Positions 45,579 through 54,589 are shown, numbered from the stretch's first letter. The stretch is 64,000 bases of DNA from Vibrio proteolyticus NBRC 13287 (GCF_000467125.1 NZ_BATJ01000008.1:124001-188000); one strand, 5' to 3'. Numbers and translations are program-made. Notes: generated by a model not told the origin, from the letters alone.

Positions 45579-47093
45579 TCACGTGCGTTGATCGATATCC
45601 GTAATACAGGCCGATAGTTCGGGCGCCGCTATTGGTTTGGCAAAGTAAAAGCCCTGTAGGAAGTGCACCTTCTGCGCTTTGAGGTAATCGGCCTGCGCTT
45701 GCGTTTCTATTCCTTCGGCAATCAGCCGTACCCCCAGTTTGTGCCCCAAATCAATGATGGTGGTCAGCACCATGGCGTTGACGGTATCAATGCCAATTGT
45801 GTCAATAAAACACTTGTCGATTTTCAGAAAACTGAAACGTATGTCTTTCAGCACTGACAGGGAGGTGTGCCCGGTACCAAAGTCATCAATTGCAATGGAC
45901 AAACCTTGGTGGTGAAGGTTATTTACTTCGTTCCGGCTGAGCTCATCGAGCATCTGACGTTCGGTAATTTCAACACAAAGCTCGTATCCCTGCTGCTTGA
46001 ACTCGCTGTTGTAATAAATCAGAGCATCAATATTATCCGGGTTATGCAGGTAAGACGGCGGAATATTGATCGCCACCTGAATGCCTTTGCTCAGCGGTAA
46101 CTCGGTCAATTCAGTTAACGCACGTTCAAGAGCGAAATCAGTGATCTCATCCACCAGGTTATGGTATTCAGCAATGGAGATAAAGGTGTCCGGGCCGATC
46201 AACCCGAGAGTAGGATGTTTCCAGCGGACGAGGGCTTCCAGCTTGGTCACTTTATTCTGGCTGGCGTCGATGATCGGTTGATACACCAGAAACAACTCGC
46301 TACGTTTTAATCCCTTTTTCAAATCATCCAGCAGAGATTCACGATTACGCAGATAGCGTGTGGTGACGAGAAACAGAGCAGAGATCATCAGAGAAACCGG
46401 GATACCACTGGCGATAAAGTAGAGGAGCTCCCGGAGAATGAATTCGCGCTTGGCTTCAACCAGCAATGAGTAATCATATTGCTTTGAAGGATATATCAGG
46501 TGCAGTGACTCTGAATGAAACGACTGTCCGGCGGGGTAGGTACGTTCCCCAAAACGCGCCCGAATATAACTGAGTTTGTCATTTTCTACCCGACCGATGC
46601 GATCGACTAAGTAGCCGCGCTCAACGATGGAAAAAGCGCCGGAGAACTTATCGCCGGGCAGTGTATCAACCACGATCAAAGTACGCTGCGCCGGGTCTTT
46701 ACTCAGGTCAATTAGATACTCGCCAGAGGTGACGCCGTCACGATGAATGAAGTCGGTGAGGTTATGATCGATTTCTCCCCGTTTTGATGAGCAGACTGCC
46801 ACCCCGTTTTTTACGATGATCAACTCACGCAGTATGCTCTCAAACAACAGTTCTTCCCGAATCGCTTCGCAGCGGTCAGCGTGCTGTATGGCCCGACGGT
46901 TTTCATCTCTCAGTTCAGTAATGACTTCGTCAATCCTGTGAGTGTATGCGTCAGCAATTGTACGCAAATCACGTTGCACGCCAGAGACCGCCAGATAGAC
47001 CGCTGTTGGGATAACAATCAGCAGAGGGACTAAGATGATCGCCAGAAACGAACGTATCTTAATTTCAGGCTTTCTGTGGGTGTTAGGTTGCAT
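45579..47093 (-). CDS. CSS-motif/EAL cyclic-di-GMP phosphodiesterase
   Basis: A 504-residue inner-membrane protein. Helix 1 is at ~residues 14-35. A periplasmic CSS-motif domain follows (VAVCSSKRGE), whose cysteine pair can sense redox or thiol state via DsbA. A second transmembrane segment is at ~245. The EAL domain contains EALVRW, NIPPSYL, ITERQML, IDDFGTGHTSLS and KIDKCFID, so the catalytic residues look intact. It should lower c-di-GMP. With the HD-GYP protein at 15736 it is the second c-di-GMP hydrolase in the window. Confidence 0.9.
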   Translation of the reverse strand: MQPNTHRKPEIKIRSFLAIILVPLLIVIPTAVYLAVSGVQRDLRTIADAYTHRIDEVITELRDENRRAIQHADRCEAIREELLFESILRELIIVKNGVAVCSSKRGEIDHNLTDFIHRDGVTSGEYLIDLSKDPAQRTLIVVDTLPGDKFSGAFSIVERGYLVDRIGRVENDKLSYIRARFGERTYPAGQSFHSESLHLIYPSKQYDYSLLVEAKREFILRELLYFIASGIPVSLMISALFLVTTRYLRNRESLLDDLKKGLKRSELFLVYQPIIDASQNKVTKLEALVRWKHPTLGLIGPDTFISIAEYHNLVDEITDFALERALTELTELPLSKGIQVAINIPPSYLHNPDNIDALIYYNSEFKQQGYELCVEITERQMLDELSRNEVNNLHHQGLSIAIDDFGTGHTSLSVLKDIRFSFLKIDKCFIDTIGIDTVNAMVLTTIIDLGHKLGVRLIAEGIETQAQADYLKAQKVHFLQGFYFAKPIAAPELSACITDIDQRT

Positions 47094-47155
47094 ATAGGCG
47101 CGCGTGTTGGATTGGATGTTGATATCTTATAGGTTCATCTGCCATCTTAAACCAC

Positions 47156-47181
47156 AATCGGGCCTCAATAGAGACCCGATT
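47156..47181 (-). terminator. Hairpin between the export operon and the EAL gene
   Basis: AATCGGG-C-CTC (47156-47166) pairs with GAG-A-CCCGATT (47171-47181) with one mismatch and a four-base loop. No T-run; it lies 55 bases beyond the last permease gene. Confidence 0.5.
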
Positions 47182-47235
47182 CTCAGATATGACTCAAAAC
47201 TCACCGAACGATGAGTAGGGTCTGACATTGTTGTG

Positions 47236-48375
47236 TCAACAGACCCATTGTTTTTGACTCTTTCGATAACTGATCAGCGCAATGGCGCCCCACGCAAGTG
47301 TCAGCGCCCACAGTTGTGTGTATTCACTGGCAACCTGATGCCAACTCGCGCCCATCTGGTTAAGTTTGAGGTAACCCTGAATCGCGACGGTACTTGGAAA
47401 CAGGTGCGATACCCAGACAATCGGAGCCGGAATCGCTTCAACCGGCCAGATAAACCCAGCGGCAAACACCAGTGGCATTGAACTGATCAGGACGACCACA
47501 GTCACCAGTTCGCGCCGAGGTGTCACTGCGCCGAGCCAGATACCGATAAAGATGGTCGATAACAAGAAGGGCAGCAGCAGAGCCAGCAGTTGGCTGGCTT
47601 GAGCAAGTTGGCTGATACCGTGCATCGTAAAGCTGGCACCAAAATAATACATGCTCATGACGTAGTAGATGATGGTCAGCACTAAGGTTCTGGCGGTGAT
47701 CAACATGGGGGCAGACACCCGGTTCCAGTATCCGTGACCGTATTTCTGTGTTCCCCCCATCAGGCCAGAAGCCATGGCCAGAGTTTGTTGTAGGATCAGG
47801 ACAAACACCGCGGGCACCACGTAATCCACATAACCGCCGCGTGGGTTAAAAGTCGGCTTCATGTTGAGCTTGACCGGTGCATACTGTTGACTGGCCAGCG
47901 ACAACGGCTCGCCCTCTAATACCAGCCTCGACACCTTCGCCTGTGCAGACAGGGTGCCGCCAGCTTCGGCCAGACCCTCGACGATGGTGCCATACACCAG
48001 AAAGTAGGACGCATCACCGGCGTAGGCGAGCGTTGGGCTGATTCCAAGCAGCAGATCGCGATAAAAATGTTCCGGTATCACCAATATGCCGCTGACCTTG
48101 CCCTCTAGAAACGCTTGTTCGGCACTGGCGATGGAGTCATCACGCTGGACAACCTCAACTTGTGATGTGGCGTCTACCATGCGTTCTAGTTGGTAGCTGG
48201 TCTGACTCTTATCCAGGTTAACGATACTGATCCGTTGTTGCTGAGGTACCTGTTTGGCATAGGGAAGTGGATAGAGAAACGAATAAAAGACCAGCCCGCC
48301 AAATATCGTCAGAACGACGGCAGGGTTCGTAAACAAAGCTTTGCATTCGGCTTTCACCAGTTCAAAGAAACTCAT
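47236..48375 (-). CDS. ABC-2-type permease (ATPase-less), second copy
   Basis: A 379-residue inner-membrane protein of the ABC2_membrane_3 (YhhJ/YbhR) type. One N-terminal helix, a large extracytoplasmic domain (~residues 45-180, with the LVIPEHFYRDL-type segment), then five C-terminal helices (PAVFVLILQQTLAMASGLMGG). The last gene of a four-gene operon; it overlaps the other permease by four bases (ATGA). The missing ATP-binding subunit is the odd point: YhiI-YbhF-type exporters carry one between HlyD and the permeases. Confidence 0.87.
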   Translation of the reverse strand: MSFFELVKAECKALFTNPAVVLTIFGGLVFYSFLYPLPYAKQVPQQQRISIVNLDKSQTSYQLERMVDATSQVEVVQRDDSIASAEQAFLEGKVSGILVIPEHFYRDLLLGISPTLAYAGDASYFLVYGTIVEGLAEAGGTLSAQAKVSRLVLEGEPLSLASQQYAPVKLNMKPTFNPRGGYVDYVVPAVFVLILQQTLAMASGLMGGTQKYGHGYWNRVSAPMLITARTLVLTIIYYVMSMYYFGASFTMHGISQLAQASQLLALLLPFLLSTIFIGIWLGAVTPRRELVTVVVLISSMPLVFAAGFIWPVEAIPAPIVWVSHLFPSTVAIQGYLKLNQMGASWHQVASEYTQLWALTLAWGAIALISYRKSQKQWVC

Positions 48376-49526
48376 ACAGACACTTCCTCCTGGCGCGCTT
48401 TCGCGAGATGTTTGCGAACGAACAGCAAAGTCAGCCCGAGCGGTACGACGTATCCCGCCATAGGCAATAGATGGTACAGAGACGTAAGTACGTCGGCGCC
48501 ATAACTCACCTGTGCTACTTGAACTTCAATATAGTGACTGATGGGCAGCAGACTACGCCAGAACTGAGCGAGGCTGTTCATGTCGGTTGCCGGAAAGGTA
48601 ATACCCATAAATGCCAGGCTGGGAGCGGTAAACGCGCCGCCAAGACTCAGTGCCCGGGCAGCGTCCAGCGTCATGAAGAAAAAGAAGCTTCCCATGATCA
48701 TACAAGCTATCACGGTCACAAGCTGCGCCAGAATCAAGGCACTCAGGCTGCCATGCATCGGCCATTCAATCAGTTGATAGAACCAGATGAGAAAAGCCAC
48801 GCCTTGAGCCAGAAAGAGCGGGACATAGCCAGCCAGAGTTCTGGCGATAGTCGCAAGCGGCCGCTCACTCAGCCACGTGGTCAGGGCGACCGCACGCTGG
48901 TTGGCAGCAAGGATCAGTATGGTGCTGGCCACCATACTAATTTGCCACAACGCGGGCACAATGGCGCCGATCAGAAACTGGGCATAGTTTGAGTTTTTAT
49001 TGAACAGGGCAGTGATCTGAGTACGCACCGGCAATGCCTGACCCATTGCACTGAGCGTGGTGGTGTTGCCTTTAGCCAGATTGCGCATCACATCAACTTT
49101 GGCGTTGAATGTGCCCTGAGCGGCAGCAACCGAGGATTTGATCAGCTTACCGACTAAGATGAACTGGCTGTTATAAAAAACAGAAACCTGGGGTGGCATG
49201 CTGCGGTATATGTCTTTGTCAAAATTGGCCGGGATAATGACGTAAGCGTACACATCGCCCTGAATTAAGGCCTGACGTGCCTGAGCGACATCCTGAAACT
49301 GATAATCAACGCTCATGGCAGACGTTGCGTCATAGTCTCGACTGAGTGTACGGGACAGTGAGCTGTGTGAAAGGTCAACCACACCAATCGGCAAATCTCG
49401 GGCAATGCCATGAGAGAAAATCCACCATAGCATGATTGCCAGCATGACCGGCACCCAGGTCAGGCAAGAGAGTAGCCATTTATCCCGTCTAAGCAGTTGC
49501 CGTTGGGAGGGAATGTGTAGATTCAT
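48372..49526 (-). CDS. ABC-2-type permease (ATPase-less), first copy
   Basis: A 384-residue paralogue of the neighbouring permease with the same layout: N-terminal helix, extracytoplasmic loop (VSVFYNSQFILVGKLIKSSV) and a helical C-terminal half. The two probably form a heterodimeric channel. Starts two bases after the HlyD stop. Confidence 0.87.
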   Translation of the reverse strand: MNLHIPSQRQLLRRDKWLLSCLTWVPVMLAIMLWWIFSHGIARDLPIGVVDLSHSSLSRTLSRDYDATSAMSVDYQFQDVAQARQALIQGDVYAYVIIPANFDKDIYRSMPPQVSVFYNSQFILVGKLIKSSVAAAQGTFNAKVDVMRNLAKGNTTTLSAMGQALPVRTQITALFNKNSNYAQFLIGAIVPALWQISMVASTILILAANQRAVALTTWLSERPLATIARTLAGYVPLFLAQGVAFLIWFYQLIEWPMHGSLSALILAQLVTVIACMIMGSFFFFMTLDAARALSLGGAFTAPSLAFMGITFPATDMNSLAQFWRSLLPISHYIEVQVAQVSYGADVLTSLYHLLPMAGYVVPLGLTLLFVRKHLAKARQEEVSV

Positions 49527-49527
49527 C

Positions 49528-50502
49528 TTACAGACTTACCACGACACTCATGCCCATGCGCAGATTTTTCACTGGCGTGATCGGCCGGGCTTCTACTTCA
49601 AAAGTACGTAGGTCAAAACCCTGGGAAGCGTCGGTGGAACGCCAGGTTGCAAAGTCGCCCATCGCGGCAATGTGGCTGACCTTAAAGGTGAGTTCTTTAT
49701 CCAGCGCCGGCAAATAAGCGGTGAATTCAGTGCCTTTTTCAAAATGCTTCAGTTGATCTTCTCGCACATTCAACACGGCCCATGAGTCTTGTGTATCAAT
49801 AACCGTCACTACAGGGAATCCCTGTGGTGCAAGTTCGCCACTACGCAGCAAAACTTGCGATACCTCACCATCAAACCAACTGGCAATTTTGGTGTCTTCA
49901 GCAATGGCCTGTACTTCAGCCACGGCGCCAGCAGCGGCTTTGGCTTTTTCGGCGGCAGCAGTTTTGATCTCTTCTCGCGCGCCTTCTTTAGCAAGATTGT
50001 ACATTTGCAGCGCAGCACTCTCTGTGTATTTGGCTGCTTGCCACTGCGTGAGGGCCTCATCGCGTTTTTGTTCCGCCACGACGCCTTCGTTATACAAGTT
50101 GTTGATTCGCAGGTAGGTCTTCTCAGCCAGCAGCGCCGCGGCTTTGGCTTTTTGCCACTGATCCTGCGCGGCACGAATCTGTTGTTCGCGCGTGCCGTTT
50201 TCTGCTTCTTCCGCCAGAGCGCCAGCGGCTCTCTGGCCCGCCACGGCTTGTTCGAGCTTGGCTTCAATCTCTGGGCTGTGGATGGTGAAGATCAACTGAC
50301 CTTGTTTAATCTCATCTCCTTTGCGAACCAAAACCTGATCAATACGGCCAGCAACTTTGGAGGAAATGCTGTACTGCTGCGATTCAATTTGCCCCTGAAG
50401 GCGTACAGGCTCGGGTTGGTACGCCTGATAAAAACTGTAGCCAATCCACGCAGTCAGAGCGATGGCGGAGACGGCAATAATAGTCGGTTTTACGAGTTTC
50501 AT
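49528..50502 (-). CDS. HlyD/EmrA-type periplasmic adaptor
   Basis: A 324-residue membrane-fusion protein. Helix at residues ~7-27, beta-barrel/lipoyl segment (ISSKVAGRIDQVLVRKGDEIKQGQ), a long alpha-helical hairpin (~75-215) rich in Ala, Glu and Lys, and the returning lipoyl and barrel parts (ASWFDGEVSQVLLRSGE). It bridges the inner-membrane permeases and the outer-membrane channel. The closest branch is YhiI-like adaptors. 25 bases lie before the ABC-2 permease and seven after the TolC-like gene. Confidence 0.92.
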   Translation of the reverse strand: MKLVKPTIIAVSAIALTAWIGYSFYQAYQPEPVRLQGQIESQQYSISSKVAGRIDQVLVRKGDEIKQGQLIFTIHSPEIEAKLEQAVAGQRAAGALAEEAENGTREQQIRAAQDQWQKAKAAALLAEKTYLRINNLYNEGVVAEQKRDEALTQWQAAKYTESAALQMYNLAKEGAREEIKTAAAEKAKAAAGAVAEVQAIAEDTKIASWFDGEVSQVLLRSGELAPQGFPVVTVIDTQDSWAVLNVREDQLKHFEKGTEFTAYLPALDKELTFKVSHIAAMGDFATWRSTDASQGFDLRTFEVEARPITPVKNLRMGMSVVVSL

Positions 50503-50509
50503 TTTCCAC

Positions 50510-51925
50510 CTATTGATTCATTTGACTTGGCTGAATTGCGGATTGTTGGTACTGGTCGAACGCGTTCATTTCGCTTGATAACGCCAGCAACCGGGTAAGG
50601 GATAACAAATAATTGAAGCTGGCGGCAGATTGCTGGGTTCGTACACTCGCAAGGTATAGCTCGGCGTCGACCACATCGAGTGAGGTCGACAGCCCTTGTG
50701 AGAAAGCTTTCTGGCGCAGTTTGAGGTTTTCCTGAGCCAGTTGGATACTGGAGTTCAGACCTTTGACTTCTTCTTGAGCTTGTTCAGCCTCCAGGTACGT
50801 TTTTTTCACCAACACTTTAAGATCCTGCTGAGCCTGAGCTTTAAGGTAGCGAACCTGAGAGACCGCATTATTAGCCGCTTTTACTTGTTCACTCCGGCCA
50901 GACGATTCAATCAGAGGAATACTGACACCAACACCGACCAGCCAATCCGGTTTTAATTGACTGGCAAGCGAGTCATCTTCATACAAGTTGTAATCACCGT
51001 ACAGGTAGACCTCAGGGTAGTACTTCCCTTTTTCCGCTTTGATCAGGCTGCTGGCTTGCTTCTCTTTGGCATCCAGTAAGGAAAGCCCCGGGTAGGTATT
51101 TAAGGTTTGATCCACAAATGCGTTCAGTGGCGGTAAGTTGTCGTTGATAAACAATGCGCCACTTGGCTCGACGGTATCGTCCTGATTGAGGATTTGAGTT
51201 AGCGCTGCCTGGGCGATATCGAGGTTTTTTTGTGCCTTTTTACGCTCTACCGTCGCTTTGTCTAACGAGGCTTCAGCTTGAAGTCTTTCAACGTGAGCGA
51301 TTTGGCCTTGTTGTTCTAGTTTAAGCGCATTGTCTCTGTGTCGCGTCAGCCCTTTCTCTACAGCTAAGCGTGTGTCGAGCACATCTTTGGCCAGCAGAAC
51401 GCTAAAATAGTATTTGCTCAGGTCTTCATAGCGGGCCTGAGTTTCCATCTTCAGTTCACTTTGTGCTTCTTCTTTCCGACCTTCTGCAGCAGATTGCGCG
51501 GCTGAGATGCGTCCACCCGTAAAAATTGGCCAGATCGCCCGGATAGAAGAGGTGAAAATCTCTCGTTCAGTGATCGTCGATGTGACGGACCCTAAGTCCG
51601 ATAGGATAGGGCCTAATATGGGGGCCAGCGTCGGCGGCACATTAATGCTCTCACCTGTGCTGTCAAACAACTGTTTGCCAGAGACTTTAATGTCATCATC
51701 AAGTACCGTGTAGTTCGCACCCAACGTGATTTGAGGTAGATTCAGGTTTCCGGTTGCGTTTTGTAGATTCTGGTAGCGCTCAACATTGGAGCGCTGCGCG
51801 GCAAGCGAATTGTTTTCCTGCTGAAGAAGTTGCCAGGCCTGATCAAAGCTGATGGCTGCGGCAAACGCAGACGAACTGGCCAGCCACAAGCCTCCGGCGA
51901 GCACTGCTAATGGACGAATTTTCAT
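50510..51925 (-). CDS. TolC-family outer-membrane channel
   Basis: A 471-residue outer-membrane efflux protein: signal peptide cleaved after SSAFAA, then two OEP domains with long coiled helices (AARQAQEE..LKGL-type) and repeated beta-strand hairpins. First gene of the operon, seven bases before the hlyD-like gene. Palindromic operator-like sequence lies 29 bases upstream. Together: inner-to-outer export of an unknown compound. Confidence 0.9.
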   Translation of the reverse strand: MKIRPLAVLAGGLWLASSSAFAAAISFDQAWQLLQQENNSLAAQRSNVERYQNLQNATGNLNLPQITLGANYTVLDDDIKVSGKQLFDSTGESINVPPTLAPILGPILSDLGSVTSTITEREIFTSSIRAIWPIFTGGRISAAQSAAEGRKEEAQSELKMETQARYEDLSKYYFSVLLAKDVLDTRLAVEKGLTRHRDNALKLEQQGQIAHVERLQAEASLDKATVERKKAQKNLDIAQAALTQILNQDDTVEPSGALFINDNLPPLNAFVDQTLNTYPGLSLLDAKEKQASSLIKAEKGKYYPEVYLYGDYNLYEDDSLASQLKPDWLVGVGVSIPLIESSGRSEQVKAANNAVSQVRYLKAQAQQDLKVLVKKTYLEAEQAQEEVKGLNSSIQLAQENLKLRQKAFSQGLSTSLDVVDAELYLASVRTQQSAASFNYLLSLTRLLALSSEMNAFDQYQQSAIQPSQMNQ

Positions 51926-51953
51926 AAAAACCGTTCTGACTCAATATGATTTT

Positions 51954-51971
51954 TTAGAGTCTATACTCTAA
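51954..51971. promoter_or_regulatory. Palindromic operator of the export operon
   Basis: TTAGAGT (51954-51960) and ACTCTAA (51965-51971), perfect seven-base arms with a four-base spacer. It lies 29-46 bases before the tolC-like start on the minus strand, where a repressor or MerR-type activator would act. No regulator gene is adjacent. Confidence 0.6.
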
Positions 51972-52101
51972 GGTTTTATTCAACAACGATTTTATAATTT
52001 AATCCTTAGGTAAGTCTAGGGTTGATTTTAGGATGTAAATTTAATTTAAAATCAATGTGTTATGTTGATATAGGCCAGGTTTGGCTAGGTAGGCCTAATC
52101 A

Positions 52102-52545
52102 TTATGTTTTTGGATCCGCTTTATTATTGCCCCTATATACATAAACTTCTTTATCAAGCACCCACTGGAATGTTGTTTTTATATCGACCGTACGTTCAAG
52201 TACATATCCGTGGCTCAGTAAGTTTTCGACGATCAATGGTTTGCCAATTATGGCTATCACGACTCCGAATAGAGCCGTGTAGATAGGGATGTAGGTGCCT
52301 ATGATTTTTTTAGTTTTACTAGATAAGTTGATTTTCTTCCTAATTGGAAGGCTAATTAATCCCAATAGTGCAAGTAGCCATATTGAGGTGAGCAAGGGAA
52401 GCACGCCGAAAATATAGCTAACTTCGACTTCATTTTTTGTCAAAAAGACACTCGCGTATAGACTTTCAGCCATTTCATACATTCCAAAAGGAATGATGGT
52501 CACTATGACTGCAGATCCAATAACAAACAGTATTTTGTCAACCAT
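52102..52545 (-). CDS. Small membrane protein, candidate immunity protein (paralogue of 53098-53526)
   Basis: A 147-residue protein with four hydrophobic segments. It is clearly related to the 53098-53526 product: both begin MV(D/N)K, share EVSY, the R-K-x-x-L-S segment (KKINLSS versus KRKISLSD), HGY near residue 120 and a similar C-terminal tail (KEVYVYRGNNK versus TDIYVLEKKNT). Such DUF1240-like small membrane proteins protect against membrane-acting toxins. Located downstream of the toxin candidate, 25 bases after the neighbouring gene. Confidence 0.7.
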   Translation of the reverse strand: MVDKILFVIGSAVIVTIIPFGMYEMAESLYASVFLTKNEVEVSYIFGVLPLLTSIWLLALLGLISLPIRKKINLSSKTKKIIGTYIPIYTALFGVVIAIIGKPLIVENLLSHGYVLERTVDIKTTFQWVLDKEVYVYRGNNKADPKT

Positions 52546-52570
52546 TAATTAACCATGGCTTCGTGTACTT

Positions 52571-53014
52571 TTACTCGTTGTGTTTTTGCTTGAGCTTCGC
52601 CAATTCTTGGCATTCATCTGCTGTTGTTGCGTAGGTTGCACTAGAGTAGCGGCGTGATGAGCGGGAAAGGTCTTCACACTGTACATAACCATGTGCTTTA
52701 CTTTCCAATTGGTACTTCAAAACGCCAGCTAATGCTGGTGATAATACAGCTGCATTAATTAGTATCGAACTTACATAAATACGGTTGAAATGAGATTGAC
52801 GCCAACTGCCTTTCGTCACTATCGACATGGACAATGCTGAGATGCCAAGAAAAAACACACCAAACATAGCCCACAGTGAGATGAATCCGCGTATCACTAC
52901 ATAGTTTGCATCTTCGTCAAACAACGTACTAAAGTTCTTAACAAGAAAAATAGTGGAGATAACGATGATGCCTACAGAGAGAAAAAATCGGAGTATGCGA
53001 ATAAAACTGGTCAT
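52571..53014 (-). CDS. Small membrane protein, candidate immunity protein
   Basis: A 147-residue protein with about four hydrophobic helices and a C-terminal cysteine-containing part. It has HGYVQCEDLSRSSRRYS at the end, the HGY also seen in the two relatives, and a pattern of DUF1240-like proteins. Overall similarity to the paralogous pair is lower. An octanucleotide tandem repeat lies 18-64 bases before its start. Confidence 0.65.
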   Translation of the reverse strand: MTSFIRILRFFLSVGIIVISTIFLVKNFSTLFDEDANYVVIRGFISLWAMFGVFFLGISALSMSIVTKGSWRQSHFNRIYVSSILINAAVLSPALAGVLKYQLESKAHGYVQCEDLSRSSRRYSSATYATTADECQELAKLKQKHNE

Positions 53015-53031
53015 TGAGCTAACCTTTCAAA

Positions 53032-53077
53032 TTGCTTAATTGCTTAATTGCTTAATTGCTTAATTGCTTAATTGCTT
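53032..53077. repeat. Octanucleotide tandem repeat (TTGCTTAA)
   Basis: Five perfect copies of TTGCTTAA (53032-53071) plus TTGCTT. It lies between two immunity-like genes, in front of the gene at 52571-53014, at a distance where copy number could alter promoter spacing or mRNA leader length. Confidence 0.95.
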
Positions 53078-53097
53078 TAGTGAGCTGTGGCAATTTG

Positions 53098-53526
53098 TCA
53101 AAGGCCTGTATTTTTCTTTTCAAGCACGTAGATATCAGTATCTGGTCGCCAAGGAGCAGAAGCTCTAATTGTCTCTTTCAACTGATATCCGTGGTCAATT
53201 AAATAATTAACCATCGCTGGTTTTAAGTAGTACCCCATGAGTACGGAGATGATTAAAGCTCCCAATGGCATATACACACCCAACGTTTTTTTTCCTAGGT
53301 CAGAAAGGCTTATTTTCCTTTTAGAAAGCAAAGAAAAATTCCCTATGATAACGATGGATATAAGCCAAATAATAATAGGAGATATGGCAAAAAAGTAGCT
53401 CACTTCGATGATACTGCTGTTAAGTGAGTACACATTGTAGATATCCTCAAAACTTAGGTACAATCCAAAAGGCAGTCCAAATATACATAATAATGCGCCA
53501 CATAAATAAGACAGTTTGTTAACCAT
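53098..53526 (-). CDS. Small membrane protein, candidate immunity protein (first)
   Basis: A 142-residue protein with four hydrophobic segments, start ATG at 53526 with MVNKLSYLCG, aligned exactly with the MVDK start of its paralogue at 52545. The start codon overlaps the toxin candidate's end by eight bases, so the two are translationally coupled, the usual arrangement of a toxin and its immunity gene. Confidence 0.72.
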   Translation of the reverse strand: MVNKLSYLCGALLCIFGLPFGLYLSFEDIYNVYSLNSSIIEVSYFFAISPIIIWLISIVIIGNFSLLSKRKISLSDLGKKTLGVYMPLGALIISVLMGYYLKPAMVNYLIDHGYQLKETIRASAPWRPDTDIYVLEKKNTGL

Positions 53527-54589
53527 TGGTTGCACTCTTCAATCCGTTTACAATTTGATCCTCTACTTTAAAGGACTCCCAAAGTTCACCAATTACCCAA
53601 TCTACACCTACCCATAAAAGAACACCTGCTAAAATGGGCATCGTAATACCAAGCGCAACAGTGAGGCTTAGTAGGTAGGTACTTGAAACTAGAACGGCCA
53701 TAGCCTTAAATAGGTCACTGCCTACGTTTCCAAACCAATCCACTAAGTGATAATCGTCATTAAACACAAGCTCGTTGGTGTTAATGGCTGCCGATACTAT
53801 GAGCGTAATAACAGCACCTTGCCTAAAGCCCTTGACGGTATCTTGTGCAAGCGTACCGAGCTGTTTGATTGTTGGGTTCGAGATTAAGTATGGGTGATTT
53901 TTCTTAATGTTGAGTCCATTTACCACGGCGTAATGCATTTTCCCGTCATTCCAAAGACTAGAAATAATGATTCGCTCTTTGCCTTTAGTGTCAACATATT
54001 GCTTTACAGTGACTCCCAAGCTACCTAACGCTTTTGAAACCTTGGCCGCGGCTACTAGCCCAACACCAATATCAACTTTAGAGTGTATATCCTCTAAGAG
54101 CTTCAATGTCTCAGTTCCGACAGTTTCACCTTCTTCATTTTTTTGCTTCCAAAGGTTTAATGCACATCGTGCTGCATCATCGACTGTCAGTATGCAAGTT
54201 TGAACGTGTCGTTCCTCCAAATATTTTTTCAAATCTTCTTTGAGGTTTTTATTCCATTCCTGCTCTGTGAAATCGTAGGCGCTTTGACCTGCACTGGTGG
54301 AATTCGATGAACTGTTTGAGAGCTTAGAGTATTGAGTTTCACGCTCTTGTCTTAGTTGCTCTATGCGTGCTCGTTGTTCTTGACGCTTTGCTTCCTGTTG
54401 CTTTTGTAATGGTGACCTAAGAGGGTTGACATTCATGGCCTGCTTTTCTGGTGACTGAGCATGAAATTGAGAAACTGCCTCATCGTAAGACATTCCCTTA
54501 TACCCTTCGTCGTTTTCCCAGAAAACAGAATGTGGTGGGGGAAATGGATAACCCATTTCATCATGTTTAGCTGCTCTATCTTTGGTCAT
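53519..54589 (-). CDS. Candidate membrane-disrupting toxin (T6SS effector-like)
   Basis: A 356-residue protein. Residues 1-60 are Pro-rich and open with HDEMGYPFPPPHS; 62-90 form a charged coiled coil (KQQEAKRQEQRARIE); 90-103 are Ser-rich. A helical middle region follows. From ~255 there are three hydrophobic segments, and the last part NDDYHLVDWFGNVGSDLFKA..LWVGVDWVIGELW resembles E. coli YafU and the Tme-like pore domains of T6SS effectors. Followed at once by three small membrane (immunity-like) genes, the first overlapping its end. No signal peptide or MIX motif is apparent. The T6SS genes start ~3.9 kb away. Toxin activity is inferred. Confidence 0.62.
   Translation of the reverse strand: MTKDRAAKHDEMGYPFPPPHSVFWENDEGYKGMSYDEAVSQFHAQSPEKQAMNVNPLRSPLQKQQEAKRQEQRARIEQLRQERETQYSKLSNSSSNSTSAGQSAYDFTEQEWNKNLKEDLKKYLEERHVQTCILTVDDAARCALNLWKQKNEEGETVGTETLKLLEDIHSKVDIGVGLVAAAKVSKALGSLGVTVKQYVDTKGKERIIISSLWNDGKMHYAVVNGLNIKKNHPYLISNPTIKQLGTLAQDTVKGFRQGAVITLIVSAAINTNELVFNDDYHLVDWFGNVGSDLFKAMAVLVSSTYLLSLTVALGITMPILAGVLLWVGVDWVIGELWESFKVEDQIVNGLKSATNG

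Noticed and set aside
45579..47093. Degenerate (non-catalytic) EAL protein
   Set aside because: EALVRW, NIPP, ITER, IDDFGTG and KIDK motifs are all present, so activity is expected.
53032..53077. CRISPR-like array
   Set aside because: Units are eight bases with no spacers, so it is a microsatellite.
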